DNA of 64,000 nt from Epithemia pelagica. Taxonomy: Eukaryota; Bacillariophyta; Bacillariophyceae; Surirellales; Surirellaceae. The stretch spans positions 372,001 to 436,000 of the forward strand of contig OX337230.1 in the NCBI GenBank assembly GCA_946965045.2, read 5' to 3'. A model generated the notes under the pieces. The model did no database searches. It saw only the letters and a program-made list of their open reading frames with translations, and had not been told where the DNA came from. This document shows, piece by piece, positions 1-10,007 of the stretch; positions within the stretch are counted from its first letter, which is position 1; every line of letters begins with the position of its first letter. Position numbers and translations under genes: made by a program.

Positions 1-72
1 ATTCATCCAAACGACGAGAGAGAGCGGAAGAAGAACAAACAAGCAAGTGTCTCGTATCAAAATCCTCTTGTC

Positions 73-74
<2 letters not shown>

Positions 75-108
<34 letters not shown>
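75..108. repeat. (CT)n microsatellite upstream of the golgin-like gene
   Basis: An uninterrupted CT dinucleotide run lies about 275 bp before the start codon of the first gene. A longer CT run (53924-54004) lies about 430 bp before the TPR/EF-hand gene. Both could be in 5' UTR or promoter DNA; no function can be shown from sequence. Confidence 0.9.
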
Positions 109-110
<2 letters not shown>

Positions 111-384
111 CTTCTTCTTCGTTTGGAGTTCTTTGGTTGTTGTATTCCTCACCAGAGAGGAGTACGGTACAGTGAAAGACGCATCGTCGACACTGACTCG
201 GACAAGGAAGAAGAGGACAAAGGGTGTCGTGTGACGATTTTCCTCCAGAGAAGTGTCACGATCCACTTTCTAGTTCTCTGGTTGGCTGGCGAGTCCACAA
301 TCCAAACATATCGTTTTCTTCCTTGTTTGTTTTGGGGGGGCGCATTCCTAGTTTGTAAACACCACCACCAGACACACCACCATT

Positions 385-3300
385 ATGTGGGGTAATTTTC
401 GAGGAGTTGGATCGGCCATGCGCGCCATTGGAGATGCCATGGCACCCACTGGGGATGATTATGAAGAGGAAGACGACGAAGAATATGAAGAGGATGAGGA
501 GGAGGAGGAGGAAGAAGAAGACGACGAGGAAGAAATTGTGTTGCAAGATGCGGAAGACGACGAAGATGAGGAACCACCCAATGCCATGCAACAACAATTG
601 CGACGTCAATTTTATAACAACAACAATCACAATCAGCATCCTTCGAAAACAATGGGTACCAATTCTACTGCTGATACAACAATTTCCAATCCATCCTTGT
701 CCAGTACCACCAAGCCTTCAACCATGACTCCCAAACCTCCTCCTTCGCCATTGGTTCCGGCAGCTGCTTCTGCGGCCACAACACTACCAAGGCAAGCACC
801 TAACAATGATCATCATGCCGATGAGGAAGAAGATTATGATGATGAATCAGCCGTCACGGACGATTTCGATGAAGATGACATTGATTTGTCCATTGATGAC
901 GACGATGATGACTCGATTGATACCGCGGGGGACGAAGAACCGGGCTCGCCCTCTTTGAACAGCAGTAGCTTTCATCGATCCAGTCGTCGCAACAAAAAGA
1001 AAATGAGTAGTTCATCCATGTCTGCTGCCGTTTCCTCTCCGCCGTCCTTGCTGGGAGCACCACGGAGATTGTTGCAAGCGTCGCCCCTCGTCACCGGAAC
1101 CAACAACAATAATCAGGCATCTCCCTTTTCTTCGTTGGTATCGGGGGTGTTGAAAGCTGCCGCGGTCGCTGGACCGCAAGGGCCCGTGGATGAGGATAAC
1201 GATGAAGAAGACGTGGACGAGGATGACCTACCGCTTCAACGGAGAGTCGGTCGTCCCCATTTGAAGAAACCTCCCGAAGCTACGGCTGACACTGTGCCTC
1301 CCACCACAACAGCCACTGCTGCTGTTGGTACGGATCCCAGCCATTCGGGTCACACGGATCCCAGTCACACGGACGACGACCCTGACGACGATGACGATGA
1401 GGATGTCATGCCGAAATTGGAACCCTTTGTATCTTCACGAACCGACGAAGAAGTCAGCGAAGATTGGGACGATACAACCATGGATCATTCCCAATCCTAT
1501 CATACCATTACGGACGATCACTTGTCCTTACAACAATCCAGTCATAGCAGTAGCCACAATCACAAGTCCTTGCTCTTGCAATCGCCCAAGGAAGGCAAAG
1601 ATGATGACGACGATGATGATCCGGAACCTCTCATAATTACCGAAGCCGCCGTTCCGCCCCTATCCACGACTTCGGCCATGAAGAAACCAAACAGTTCCTT
1701 GCGACCGCGTCCTCCCAGTGCACCAATTATATCCAAGGAACCAGTGGCTTCGTCGAACAAAGCACCGCCACAAACAGCTTCTTCTTCTTCGTTACCAACG
1801 ACCACTCCGTTGACCCACAATCTACCAGACAAAACTAACGCCAACTCGGCGACCGGAGTTTCCGCACCACGAAGGGCACCTCCCCCACCACCGCATCGAG
1901 CAACCAATCAAGATTCTGTGCCAAAAACGACAACAACAACAACACCATCCTTGGTCAAGGAAGAAGAATCCACCACCAATCCCATTGCGAGAACTTCCGG
2001 TGACCTTACGACGACGACCGCCACATCCACTCCACGGCAGTCCTTATCACCCTCGGCATCGTCAACCTTGCACGAAAAGGAACGCGAATGCCAGTCCTTG
2101 CAAGAGCGATTGGAGCAGGCCGAAAAAGTCATTTTGCAGCTGCAACAAGAAAAAATGGCCTTGGCGCAAGAAGAGGAACAAGCGCACGATGCCTTTGCCC
2201 AAAAGGAAGCACGGCTTCTCCAAGCGGCGGCCGAAGAACATGAGATTGAAACGCGCACGATGCAAGAACGCTATCAGACCAAACTCAAAACGCTCAAAGA
2301 GAAGCATGAACAAGAAGTGAAGAAAATGCAGAAGGAATACGATCAAAGAGGTCTTTTGTTGAAAGATTCGCAGAATCGATTGGCCGAATCCTTGCGAAGT
2401 CAAGAAACGGGCTTGTCCAAATTGGAAAACAAGTATCAACAACAAATGAAACGACAAGAACGAGCGGTGCGGATTGCCCAAGATCAATTGGCGACAAGTC
2501 AAGCGAAATTAGAAGAATCCCAAGAGCAGTGTCAAGAACTGTCGGCTACCATTGAACATTTAAATTCACACGTTGCCCAACACGAAGATGGAGCGGAGGC
2601 GGCGGAAGAAGAAATGGATGAATTGCACAATGAAAATGAACGATTGCAAAAACAACTTACCAAAGCCGAAGGGGAAAGTACCAAATGGAAGACCAAGGCA
2701 CAAGAAGCCAACAAAGAAGTGGAACAGCTACGTGGCATCAAAATGGAACTGCAGCTTCTCAAAGAAGAACAAGAGCGTGATCGCGTCCATTCTGAAACCA
2801 CAATTCAAACGGCTGAGAGCAATACAGCTCAACTTGCCTCGGCCCGGGATGCGGCCTTGGCTCAAGTGCAAGATTTGGAACGACAATTGTCCGCTGTCAC
2901 TGCCGATTGGAATTTGGCCAAGGCCGATACTGAGCGAGTCATGACTGCCAATCAAAATTTGCAGACGGCTTTGGAAGCGTTGCAAGCAGAGCGGGAAGCC
3001 GAATTACAGTTGCTGGGAGAGCAACAAATGCAGCAAATACAAGCAACCGAAGCCGCCCATCAGGCGACTTTGGAGGCGACAGCACAAACGCATCAGGCGC
3101 AACTGCAACAAGTAGAGGCCACCCATTCCAACCAATTAAGACAAGTACACGAGACTACGCAATCTTTGGAACAATCACTGCAAGCAGTTCGACACGAGAA
3201 TCAACAATTGCGTAGATCGCTCGATGAAGCCATTCGGCGATTACAAACCACACAAGAAGATGTGGTGGATCGAGCTCTCATGAAAAACATCCTGTTGGAT

Positions 3301-3690
3301 TGGTTACTCGCTGGCCAGGCACAGCATCATCCTCATGCAGAGCACGCTACGGCATCTTCGAATTCGTCCAATCATTTGCCGACAGCAGCCAATCATCAAC
3401 TTGCCTCTCCCCAAAAGCAACCACAACAAAATCCACGAGCAAAACGACAAGCCATTTTGCAAGTCATGGCTAGTTTACTGCATTTCACCGAAGAAGAAAA
3501 GGCTTCGGTGAATGTCAATGATGATTTTGGTGGGTCCAATGATTTGACGCGGTTGGGCGCCAAAGTCGTCCAATCCGTCATGTCCATGCCCCCACCACCC
3601 AGCAACGTCGATGACTTGCAGGGAGAAAATGTTCGAGAAAAATGGGTCAACTTTCTCATGGCTGAAACAGACGATGGGGCCACGTCCTGA
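385..3690 (+). CDS. Golgin-like coiled-coil protein with split GRAB/GRIP-like C-terminus
   Basis: 1101 residues starting at ATG 385. The N-terminal half (about 1-555) is low-complexity with runs of Asp/Glu (residues 26-60 and several later blocks), Ser/Thr and Pro, and is probably disordered. Residues about 560-960 are a long heptad-rich coiled coil dominated by Gln, Glu, Lys and Ala. Just after it, about 959-975 read VVDRALMKNILLDWLL, and about 1018-1043 contain ILQVMASLLHFTEEEK. Together these resemble the two halves of the GRAB/GRIP domain by which golgins such as GMAP-210/Rud3 bind Arf or Arl GTPases at the Golgi; here a His/Ser/Gln-rich insert of roughly 45 residues separates them. The architecture (acidic head, rod, C-terminal small-GTPase-binding domain) fits a membrane tether. 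The golgin call is inference from layout and motif. No intron is needed. Confidence 0.65.
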   Translation: MWGNFRGVGSAMRAIGDAMAPTGDDYEEEDDEEYEEDEEEEEEEEDDEEEIVLQDAEDDEDEEPPNAMQQQLRRQFYNNNNHNQHPSKTMGTNSTADTTISNPSLSSTTKPSTMTPKPPPSPLVPAAASAATTLPRQAPNNDHHADEEEDYDDESAVTDDFDEDDIDLSIDDDDDDSIDTAGDEEPGSPSLNSSSFHRSSRRNKKKMSSSSMSAAVSSPPSLLGAPRRLLQASPLVTGTNNNNQASPFSSLVSGVLKAAAVAGPQGPVDEDNDEEDVDEDDLPLQRRVGRPHLKKPPEATADTVPPTTTATAAVGTDPSHSGHTDPSHTDDDPDDDDDEDVMPKLEPFVSSRTDEEVSEDWDDTTMDHSQSYHTITDDHLSLQQSSHSSSHNHKSLLLQSPKEGKDDDDDDDPEPLIITEAAVPPLSTTSAMKKPNSSLRPRPPSAPIISKEPVASSNKAPPQTASSSSLPTTTPLTHNLPDKTNANSATGVSAPRRAPPPPPHRATNQDSVPKTTTTTTPSLVKEEESTTNPIARTSGDLTTTTATSTPRQSLSPSASSTLHEKERECQSLQERLEQAEKVILQLQQEKMALAQEEEQAHDAFAQKEARLLQAAAEEHEIETRTMQERYQTKLKTLKEKHEQEVKKMQKEYDQRGLLLKDSQNRLAESLRSQETGLSKLENKYQQQMKRQERAVRIAQDQLATSQAKLEESQEQCQELSATIEHLNSHVAQHEDGAEAAEEEMDELHNENERLQKQLTKAEGESTKWKTKAQEANKEVEQLRGIKMELQLLKEEQERDRVHSETTIQTAESNTAQLASARDAALAQVQDLERQLSAVTADWNLAKADTERVMTANQNLQTALEALQAEREAELQLLGEQQMQQIQATEAAHQATLEATAQTHQAQLQQVEATHSNQLRQVHETTQSLEQSLQAVRHENQQLRRSLDEAIRRLQTTQEDVVDRALMKNILLDWLLAGQAQHHPHAEHATASSNSSNHLPTAANHQLASPQKQPQQNPRAKRQAILQVMASLLHFTEEEKASVNVNDDFGGSNDLTRLGAKVVQSVMSMPPPPSNVDDLQGENVREKWVNFLMAETDDGATS

Positions 3691-4206
3691 AATCTTATTG
3701 TGAAACCGTGACGAACATATGACTGAGAGATGCGTAGTCTTTTGTAGCGTGTGTCGTGCCCTATAGACTCATGGCTAGCAGCACTCCCTTCAATCAAGAC
3801 TTAGTGATTGACGAATCATTTTCGACTTGTATCCCGCTTTTGTCGCCACAGGATCTCCGCTATCGTCCTTCAATACGTTGTCAACAAGGAGTCTATGCTC
3901 CTATTCCTCTGCTGTAGAGAGAGACCGAGAGAGATGGAATGCAAAATATAGATGTGGATGTGGATCGCACATGTGCATGGCACTGGTTCGTCCAAAACAC
4001 ATTGCTTCTAGAGAGAGAAAATACCATTTTCTGCAGTAGGCTTGTCCAGCAGACCCTTTTCTTAGGCAGCTTCGTCGAGGGAGAGAAGAGACCGTAACAG
4101 ATAGGCTATGAGGAGGCGGATCACATACATAGCGCAGCTATTCAGTTCCCTTTTTGGAACTGCCACTCGTGAATGAACAAACGTTGAGATTTCTTTTGGA
4201 TTTTGC
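3691..4206. other. Intergenic region between golgin-like gene and duplicated-unit gene
   Basis: About 0.5 kb with no credible coding sequence. It holds the 3' flank of the upstream gene and the 5' flank of the next. A pyrimidine-poor GAGAGA stretch occurs around 3917-3935. Confidence 0.6.
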
Positions 4207-5997
4207 ATGGACACAGAGGTCGACACACCCAAGGCAGAGAGAGAGAGGCAGAGAACATCTCGGACAATGGACACAGCAAAGGAACAGCAAGAAGAGCGTG
4301 CGCATCGCGTACGACCACTAGATGCTTTCGAGGAAGAAAATGAGTTAGCGCAGCTCCTCATCTTGACGTGGAATAAATATTCTCCTCATCCTGATGACTG
4401 GGATGAGAGATTAGAAGAGCAAACCTATCTGATCGACCTTGATGAAGATGCTCCCCTGTCCGTCCTCTCGGAGGGTTTGGAATTGGATCATGAGCATGAC
4501 TTTGGAGAATATGGTGAGATTTCATTTACGATCAAGCTTGTGCAAAGAAGGACAAAGAATACAAAGAAACAAACGGTAGATCATGTGTCACGTGAGAAAA
4601 ACGCAAGTCGCTCGGATAAAAACGACGAGAGAGTATTGGCTTCCTGCAAGTTTAAATGGTGGCAGAATGGGTATAATGCGAGTTTGATGAATTTCAATCA
4701 ACTGAGTCAAGATTTGGCCGATTTGTGTTACGACCTTTGGACCAGCTCGGGCAAGCCCCAGCATGAATACAATGATTGTGACATTGAAATGGGAGATTCT
4801 CGCCATTCTAATGTTCGTGTGAATGATGTGATTGAAGCCATTGCCTGCAGGCAAAACCAATCGAGAAATGAGTCGGATCAACTACCCACCACAGACTGTT
4901 TTGAAACGGCGTACATAAAGAGTTGCGAATGCAACGAATCGTCAGCAAACACGGTTCTTCTGGAAAGTCTGTTGACTCTCCTGGGTTCAGAATGTGTCCT
5001 CATTGGGCATGGTTCTGACTTGGAAAAGCTTGAGTATCGCACGATCCCGTCTGGATTCTTTTCACAGACGGAATTAGGAGACTTTGCCAAAAGATGGTAC
5101 CTCCACATTCCAAACTGTTCCCCAGGTCTGGAAGTTCTCCCAGTGGAGACGACAAAGGAACTTGACGAAAAGGCTATTGATCACTCTAGACGAATAGACC
5201 ACAAGACTAAGGAAGAAAATGAGGTACAACAGCTCCTCATCTTGACGTGGAATAAATATTCGCCGCATCCTGATGACTTGGCTGAGAGATTAGAGGAGCA
5301 AACCTACCTGATCGACCTTGATGAAGATGCTCCCTTGTCCGTCCTCTCGGAGGGTTTGGAATTGGATCAGGAGCACGACTATGGAGAATATGGTGAGATT
5401 TCATTTACGATCAAGCTTGTGCAAAGAAGGACAAAGAATACAAAGAAACAAACGGTAGATCATGTGTTACGTGAGAAAAACGCAAGTCGCTCGGATGAAA
5501 ACAACGAGAGAGTCTTAGCCTCCTGCAGGTTTACGTGGTGGCAGAATGGGTATAATGCGAGTTTGATGAATTTCAATCAACTGAGTCAAGATTTGGCCGA
5601 TTTGTGTTACGACCTCTGGACCAGCTCGGGCAAGCCCCAGCATGAATACAATGATTGTGAGATTGAAATGGGAGATTCTCGCCATTCTAATGTTCGTGTG
5701 AATGATGTGATTGAAGCCATTGCCTGCAGGCAAAAACAATCGAGAAATGAGTCGGATCAACTACCCACCACAGACTGTTTTGAAACGGCGTACATAAAGA
5801 GTTGCGAATGCAACGAATCGTCAGCAAACACGGTTCTTCTGGAAAGTCTGTTGACTCTCCTGGGTTCAGAATGTGTCCTCATTGGGCATGGTTCTGACTT
5901 GGAAAAGCTTGAGTATCGCACGATCCCGTCTGGATTCTTTTCACAGACGGAATTTGGCGACTTTGCAAAAAGATGGTACCTCCACATTCCCAGATAA
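4207..5997 (+). CDS. Unrecognised protein of two nearly identical tandem units
   Basis: 596 residues from ATG 4207; I do not recognise the family. The protein is an internal duplication. A unit of about 254 residues beginning QLLILTWNKYSPHPDD occurs at residues 49-302 and again at 342-596, offset by exactly 293 residues (879 bp). The copies differ at only a handful of positions over most of their length, including at DNA level, so the duplication is recent or kept uniform by gene conversion. Each unit has an acidic N-terminal part (TYLIDLDEDAPLSVLSEGLE), a central motif WWQNGYNASLMNFNQLSQDL and a Cys-containing C-terminal part. The linker (303-341) and the charged N-terminal 48 residues are unique. 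No signal peptide or membrane segment is evident. An ancestral single-unit gene is the likely starting point. Confidence 0.8.
   Translation: MDTEVDTPKAERERQRTSRTMDTAKEQQEERAHRVRPLDAFEEENELAQLLILTWNKYSPHPDDWDERLEEQTYLIDLDEDAPLSVLSEGLELDHEHDFGEYGEISFTIKLVQRRTKNTKKQTVDHVSREKNASRSDKNDERVLASCKFKWWQNGYNASLMNFNQLSQDLADLCYDLWTSSGKPQHEYNDCDIEMGDSRHSNVRVNDVIEAIACRQNQSRNESDQLPTTDCFETAYIKSCECNESSANTVLLESLLTLLGSECVLIGHGSDLEKLEYRTIPSGFFSQTELGDFAKRWYLHIPNCSPGLEVLPVETTKELDEKAIDHSRRIDHKTKEENEVQQLLILTWNKYSPHPDDLAERLEEQTYLIDLDEDAPLSVLSEGLELDQEHDYGEYGEISFTIKLVQRRTKNTKKQTVDHVLREKNASRSDENNERVLASCRFTWWQNGYNASLMNFNQLSQDLADLCYDLWTSSGKPQHEYNDCEIEMGDSRHSNVRVNDVIEAIACRQKQSRNESDQLPTTDCFETAYIKSCECNESSANTVLLESLLTLLGSECVLIGHGSDLEKLEYRTIPSGFFSQTEFGDFAKRWYLHIPR
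4351..5991 (+). repeat. 879-bp-period tandem duplication inside a coding sequence
   Basis: The block starting cagctcctcatcttgacg at 4351 recurs at 5230. The second copy runs to about 5991, where the protein ends shortly after HIP. The copies are almost identical and stay in frame. Confidence 0.95.
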
Positions 5998-6491
5998 AGA
6001 ATTTCGAGGAGGAATGTGTGGCGCGCTTTCTTTGTTTTTCGTAGTTCTATCGGTGGAAGAGATGTGAGTACATGTTCACCACGGTACGATGTCATCAAGT
6101 CTTATCAACCGCGTGAAGAGCTGTCTAACTTCTCCTTAGCGTCGTTTCTGAAAAAGACATGTCGGAGTAGATTGTAACTCCTTTCATCACTCAATGGTTA
6201 GAACATGGGCTTATCGACGAACGTTGATACATTGGTCAGGATTATTGTGTTGACGCCGAAAACTGGGAGTTGTGGGTGTTAAAGTGTGGCGATAGATGAC
6301 TCGCCGTACGCGCGAGATCTTTTCCAGCGTAATTTTAAAATTCAAACATTTCTGATGGAAAAGATACGCAAGCGTCTCACCATGGCAGTGTTGTCAAACA
6401 GAAGAGCTCAAGACGTATCGAGGACGGTACGGAAAAGGAGCAAGAACACGCTACATGACCTGCCTATGCTACGACTGATACAAAGCAAACC
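5998..6491. other. Intergenic region upstream of the mtnA-like gene
   Basis: About 0.5 kb without a credible coding sequence. The short ORF crossing 6286-6495 has no recognisable features and overlaps the next start codon. Confidence 0.5.
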
Positions 6492-7619
6492 ATGAAAGTG
6501 AATGGCAAGCAATATCGCACGGTTTGGATGGAGGGCTCCACCGTCCATTTGATTGAACAAAATCTCTTGCCCTTTGAGTTTCGGATACACCAGTGCGAAA
6601 CCTACTTGGACACATGCCGAGCCATCAAAACCATGATTGTACGAGGTGCAGGCGCGATTGGAGCCACAGCCGGCTATGCCATGGCGCAAGCATTTGTAGA
6701 AGCTACGACTCTCTAGGAAACAACAACCGCTGGATCGGAAGAAGGAGAAGAACGTGACAGTGGCTTTCTTGAGTTTGCCACAAAGGCCAAACAAGACATT
6801 GAAAATACACGACCAACGGCACAGAACCTATTTTATGCGACCAGTCGAGTCTACAAGGCCGCCATGAACAGCAAAACTCCCGCACAGGATGCCCGAAAGG
6901 AAGCGCAGGCTGTTGCCGATGAAGATGCCGAGAATTGCAGATTGATTGGGGAATACGGCAAGCACCTCATCCAGGATGGAACGCGAGTTGAAACCCATTG
7001 TAATGCGGGCTGGTTAGCCTTTGTCGATCACGGAAGCGCCCTGTCACCGATTTATGCAGCTCGTGACGCGGGGCGTCAACAGATTCATGTCTGGGTGGAC
7101 GAAACAAGGCCTCGCAGTCAGGGTGCAAGACTTACGGCATGGGAACTCGAAAAGGAAGGTATATCCCATGCCATTCTTCCCGACAATGCCGGTGCCTTCT
7201 ACATGAATGAAGGAAAGGTTGATTTGTTGATTGTCGGCGCAGATCGGATTGCAGCCAATGGGGACGTGGCCAATAAAATTGGGACCTTGGAAAAAGCCAT
7301 TGCGGCTCATTACTTCGGCATACCGTTTTATGTCGCAGCCCCAACAAGTACCATTGACCTCAACTGTCCTTCGGGCAAGGACATTCCCATTGAACATCGA
7401 AGTCCGAATGAAGTCTTGTATCAAACCGGGCCTTCCCATAACATGAGCGACAACAACACTGCCATTGAGATGCATACGATTCGAGTGGCATCGCCTAATT
7501 CCTCCGCCGAAAATCCAGCCTTTGATGTGACTCCAGCAAAACTTGTCAAAGGTATAATTACCGAAAAAGGAATCATAGAGTCTCCGTCGACTGCGTCCAT
7601 TCGTAATCTACTTGGATGA
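6492..7619 (+). CDS. mtnA: S-methyl-5-thioribose-1-phosphate isomerase, interrupted by one in-frame TAG
   Basis: MtnA isomerises methylthioribose-1-phosphate to methylthioribulose-1-phosphate in the methionine salvage pathway (eIF2B-related fold). One frame gives 375 codons. The N-terminus has YRTVWMEGSTVHLIEQNLLP and the family signature MIVRGAGAIGATAGYAMA. Later come TRPTAQNLFYA, THCNAGWLA with the catalytic-type Cys170, and GADRIAANGDVANKIGT with the catalytic-type Asp251; the 81-residue spacing matches the family (Cys160/Asp240 in Bacillus). The C-terminus has the expected NPAFDVTPA...IITEKGI. Codon 75 (6714-6716) is TAG in an otherwise open frame, in a weakly conserved linker just after the N-terminal signature. 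This could be a nonsense allele, an assembly error, readthrough, or removal of a 21-nt GT...AG segment (6696-6716), which would keep the frame but is extremely short for an intron. The family call is firm; functionality is uncertain. Confidence 0.85.
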
Positions 7620-7728
7620 AACACTTCGTCTTCTTAGATATCACGTTATGGCCATTACAGCTTTTAGTCATATGAGAACAGTCACATGTCGTTCACTTTC
7701 GTCTACAACTACGATTTTATGACGCGAC

Positions 7729-7734
7729 AAAAAA
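7729..7734 (-). terminator. RNA polymerase III T-tract terminator of tRNA-Asn
   Basis: Six consecutive T residues on the minus strand begin three nucleotides past the tRNA 3' end. Confidence 0.85.
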
Positions 7735-7737
7735 GAC

Positions 7738-7809
7738 TCCTCGTGTGGGGATCGAACCCACGACCTTAAGATTAACAGTCTCACGCTCTACCAACTGAGC
7801 TAACAAGGA
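7738..7809 (-). tRNA. tRNA-Asn (anticodon GTT)
   Basis: The reverse complement folds as a full 72-nt cloverleaf. The acceptor arm TCCTTGT pairs with ACGAGGA, the D stem GCTC/GAGC encloses AGTTGGTA, and the T arm is GTGGG-TTCGATC-CCCAC. The anticodon stem TGAGA/TCTTA (one G-U) closes loop CTGTTAA, so the anticodon is GTT (Asn). There is no intron and CCA is not encoded. A run of six T on the minus strand (plus 7729-7734) follows directly as a Pol III terminator. Its anticodon arm (plus 7770-7783) is identical to the primer-binding sites of both LTR retrotransposons in this window. Confidence 0.97.
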
Positions 7810-8307
7810 CGTCTCTGCGACGACATATCCTAGGTACTTTAAGACAAGTGGATATTATCAACGCTCGAGGCACTGTCACCTCGTTTGGTGGAGTCTTGCG
7901 TCTCGCTTGTCGCTGCCACCGAATAGATGTTGCCGGTTACGAGATACGAGTGTACTGTGACGAAATTTCGCGAGCCTTTTTGCTTCTGGGGCTCGGGCTC
8001 GGGGGCTTCGGAAGAATGCGCTTGTTTTCGTCGGCTATCGACGTCGATGGCACAAGATTAGATTAACTACTAAGTACTAAGTACCCCATTGCCGATGTCG
8101 AGAGTAAAGAATCAACAAGTGAATACGAGTACTCGTAATAATACTATTATGATCGGTAGATGAAAGGGATGCGTATTCTTGGAGCGTAGAATTAGATTCT
8201 ACTCCTAGCGAGCTTTTGCTATTAGCTCTAGCTAAGAATAGCTCTGGATCGGGTAGGAAGTAGGAATAGGGAGGAGTAGGAAGTAGGAAGTAGGAAGTGG
8301 GCCTCTA
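7810..8307. other. Gene-poor intergenic DNA
   Basis: AT-leaning DNA with short repeated words such as aggaagtagg around 8255-8300. A 72-codon ORF at 7848-8066 is not supported by any motif. Nothing else is visible. Confidence 0.5.
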
Positions 8308-8861
8308 CTGTATGTCATAAGTCATAAACTTAATCCAATGCAAAACTTAGAAATAATTCTAAGGAGTAGAGCTTAAGTATAAGATCACGACTGCTACTGA
8401 ATGTCTTAGACGCAAAATGACAAGCTGTGAATCACACGCCAGCATATTTTATATTTTATATTTTATGCAATCAACAAGGATGAATATGTTAATTATTTTT
8501 TCGCGCCGTATCCCCCACAGACCCCAAGACACTTCTCAAAATAACAAATAAGGTTGTTTAAATAATAATGTCACGGGGAAGGCATACGATTTAGAATATC
8601 CATGTCTGAATATTTATAAGCTTTTTGATTTCAGAATAAGTTTACGACGAAAGTTCATTAGCCGGGGCCTACTACCCCCCAGCGGGGTATAAATTTCGAT
8701 GTGAATTCAATCCACCTTTAAAATACTCTCCTCCGCTGGGGGATAGGGGCCAACCCCCGGAAAAATTTCGTCTCAGATTTATCTCAAATCTAAAATGCTC
8801 AGGTTATGGGCTCAAATTTAAGAGCCGGTTGGGATTGAGATTTGGGGGTTACGACATACAG
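8308..8861. mobile_element. Candidate TA-flanked MITE with internal fold-back
   Basis: The left end CTGTATGTCATAA and the reverse complement of the right end CTGTATGTCGTAA match at 12 of 13 positions. Both ends are directly flanked by TA (8306-8307 and 8862-8863), the target duplication of Tc1/mariner-type elements. A second, imperfect inverted repeat lies inside: arms of about 25-40 nt around 8640-8686 and 8733-8790, centred on GC-rich ccccccagcgggg / ccgctggggg. There is no coding capacity. The 554-bp length, TA flanks and fold-back suggest a non-autonomous MITE; the short terminal repeat leaves real doubt. Confidence 0.4.
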
Positions 8862-8863
8862 TA

Positions 8864-9724
8864 GTGTTCCAGTAGGAACAGGGAGGAGTAGGAAGTAGGA
8901 AGGGCCAGGTACAAGGTAGCTAGAGGAAGTAGGTAGAGTGTATCGACCACCCATGTCTCTGTCTATCTATGGTGTAGGTAGTAGAATCGTACTAAGGTAC
9001 TCCTATTCCCGTTGAGTTGTGAAGGTATTCTAGTACTCGAGTGTGCAGTTCGCAAGCCTACGTACGACCAAGAGCAGAATATAGAATATGTTCTCCTAAA
9101 TCGTGAGCGATTCAGCTTGGTGATGGGTGACCGTGACCATGGCCATGGGCAATGAGAAATGAGAAATGAGGGAATAGGGAATGGAGAAATCCTTGCTTTG
9201 ATTGTTCCATTTTCAGAGGTGAGGGATCACCCTTTACTCTCTTTCAATGCGCCGACAACGATTGCGTCTTGCTGCTTCGCGAAGTGAAACGTGAAACTGA
9301 GAAGGTGGGTCTTGTATCTTGCATCAGTTCGGACGTACTTGGTACTTGAGCCATGGACAAAATTACTACGTCGTAGTAGAAGGTAGCATATTATAGCATA
9401 TCAGCATATCCCAAATCCCAACAAGATGATCGGCGACTTGGAATGGATTCGATCCCATTCTTCTCACTGGAAACATGAAACATAGTTACTCTTTTTTAGA
9501 TGCCCCCCGGTTCCCCTTGCCCCGTGGTCCGTGGTATTTGGTATTGGCATCCAATTCCCAGCCAATGGAACAGATGGAACAACAACTACTCCTAACAACT
9601 AGCTCTAGGTAGACGACTTCATCTCTTTTTGGGGGTTCATGTATATGAAAAACAACCTAGCGTACCAATTGCGACCCCCTATCCAAGTCCATAGTCCATA
9701 TAATAGCAGAAATAGGATTTCTAA
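8864..9724. other. Gene-poor intergenic DNA
   Basis: No credible gene. Short degenerate direct repeats occur (aggaagtagg, gagaaatgag, agcatatcagcatatc). Confidence 0.5.
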
Positions 9725-9783
9725 GGCCCTGTGTCCACGGAATGTGTTTTCGAGGTCTGAAATCGAGTTTCGAGTTTTGAGGT
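9725..9783 (+). repeat. Left terminal inverted repeat of Harbinger-like element
   Basis: 59 bp, differing from the inverted right end at about three positions, with a TAA duplication on its outer side. Confidence 0.9.
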
Positions 9784-10007
9784 GGGGCTCTGTCCCTACC
9801 TCGAAACAAGGATCTGAAGACACATGTCCAGGTAAAACGTAACCCGATGTCTCTATTTTAGATTCAAGAATCGAGCTTCACTGCTGTGAATGTACAAACC
9901 TCCCCCACCCCCACCAGTGTCGTTCGACATAGTCTGCATTGTTTCCAAACACGAGGGACGGCGCAATGCCTTCTCCTTCTTGTGTATATATGAGACGCAG
10001 GCCGGAT

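Noticed and set aside
6696-6716. 21-nt GT...AG segment as a real intron restoring mtnA
   Set aside because: It would keep the frame, but it is far shorter than the 71-120 bp introns seen here; kept only as one option.
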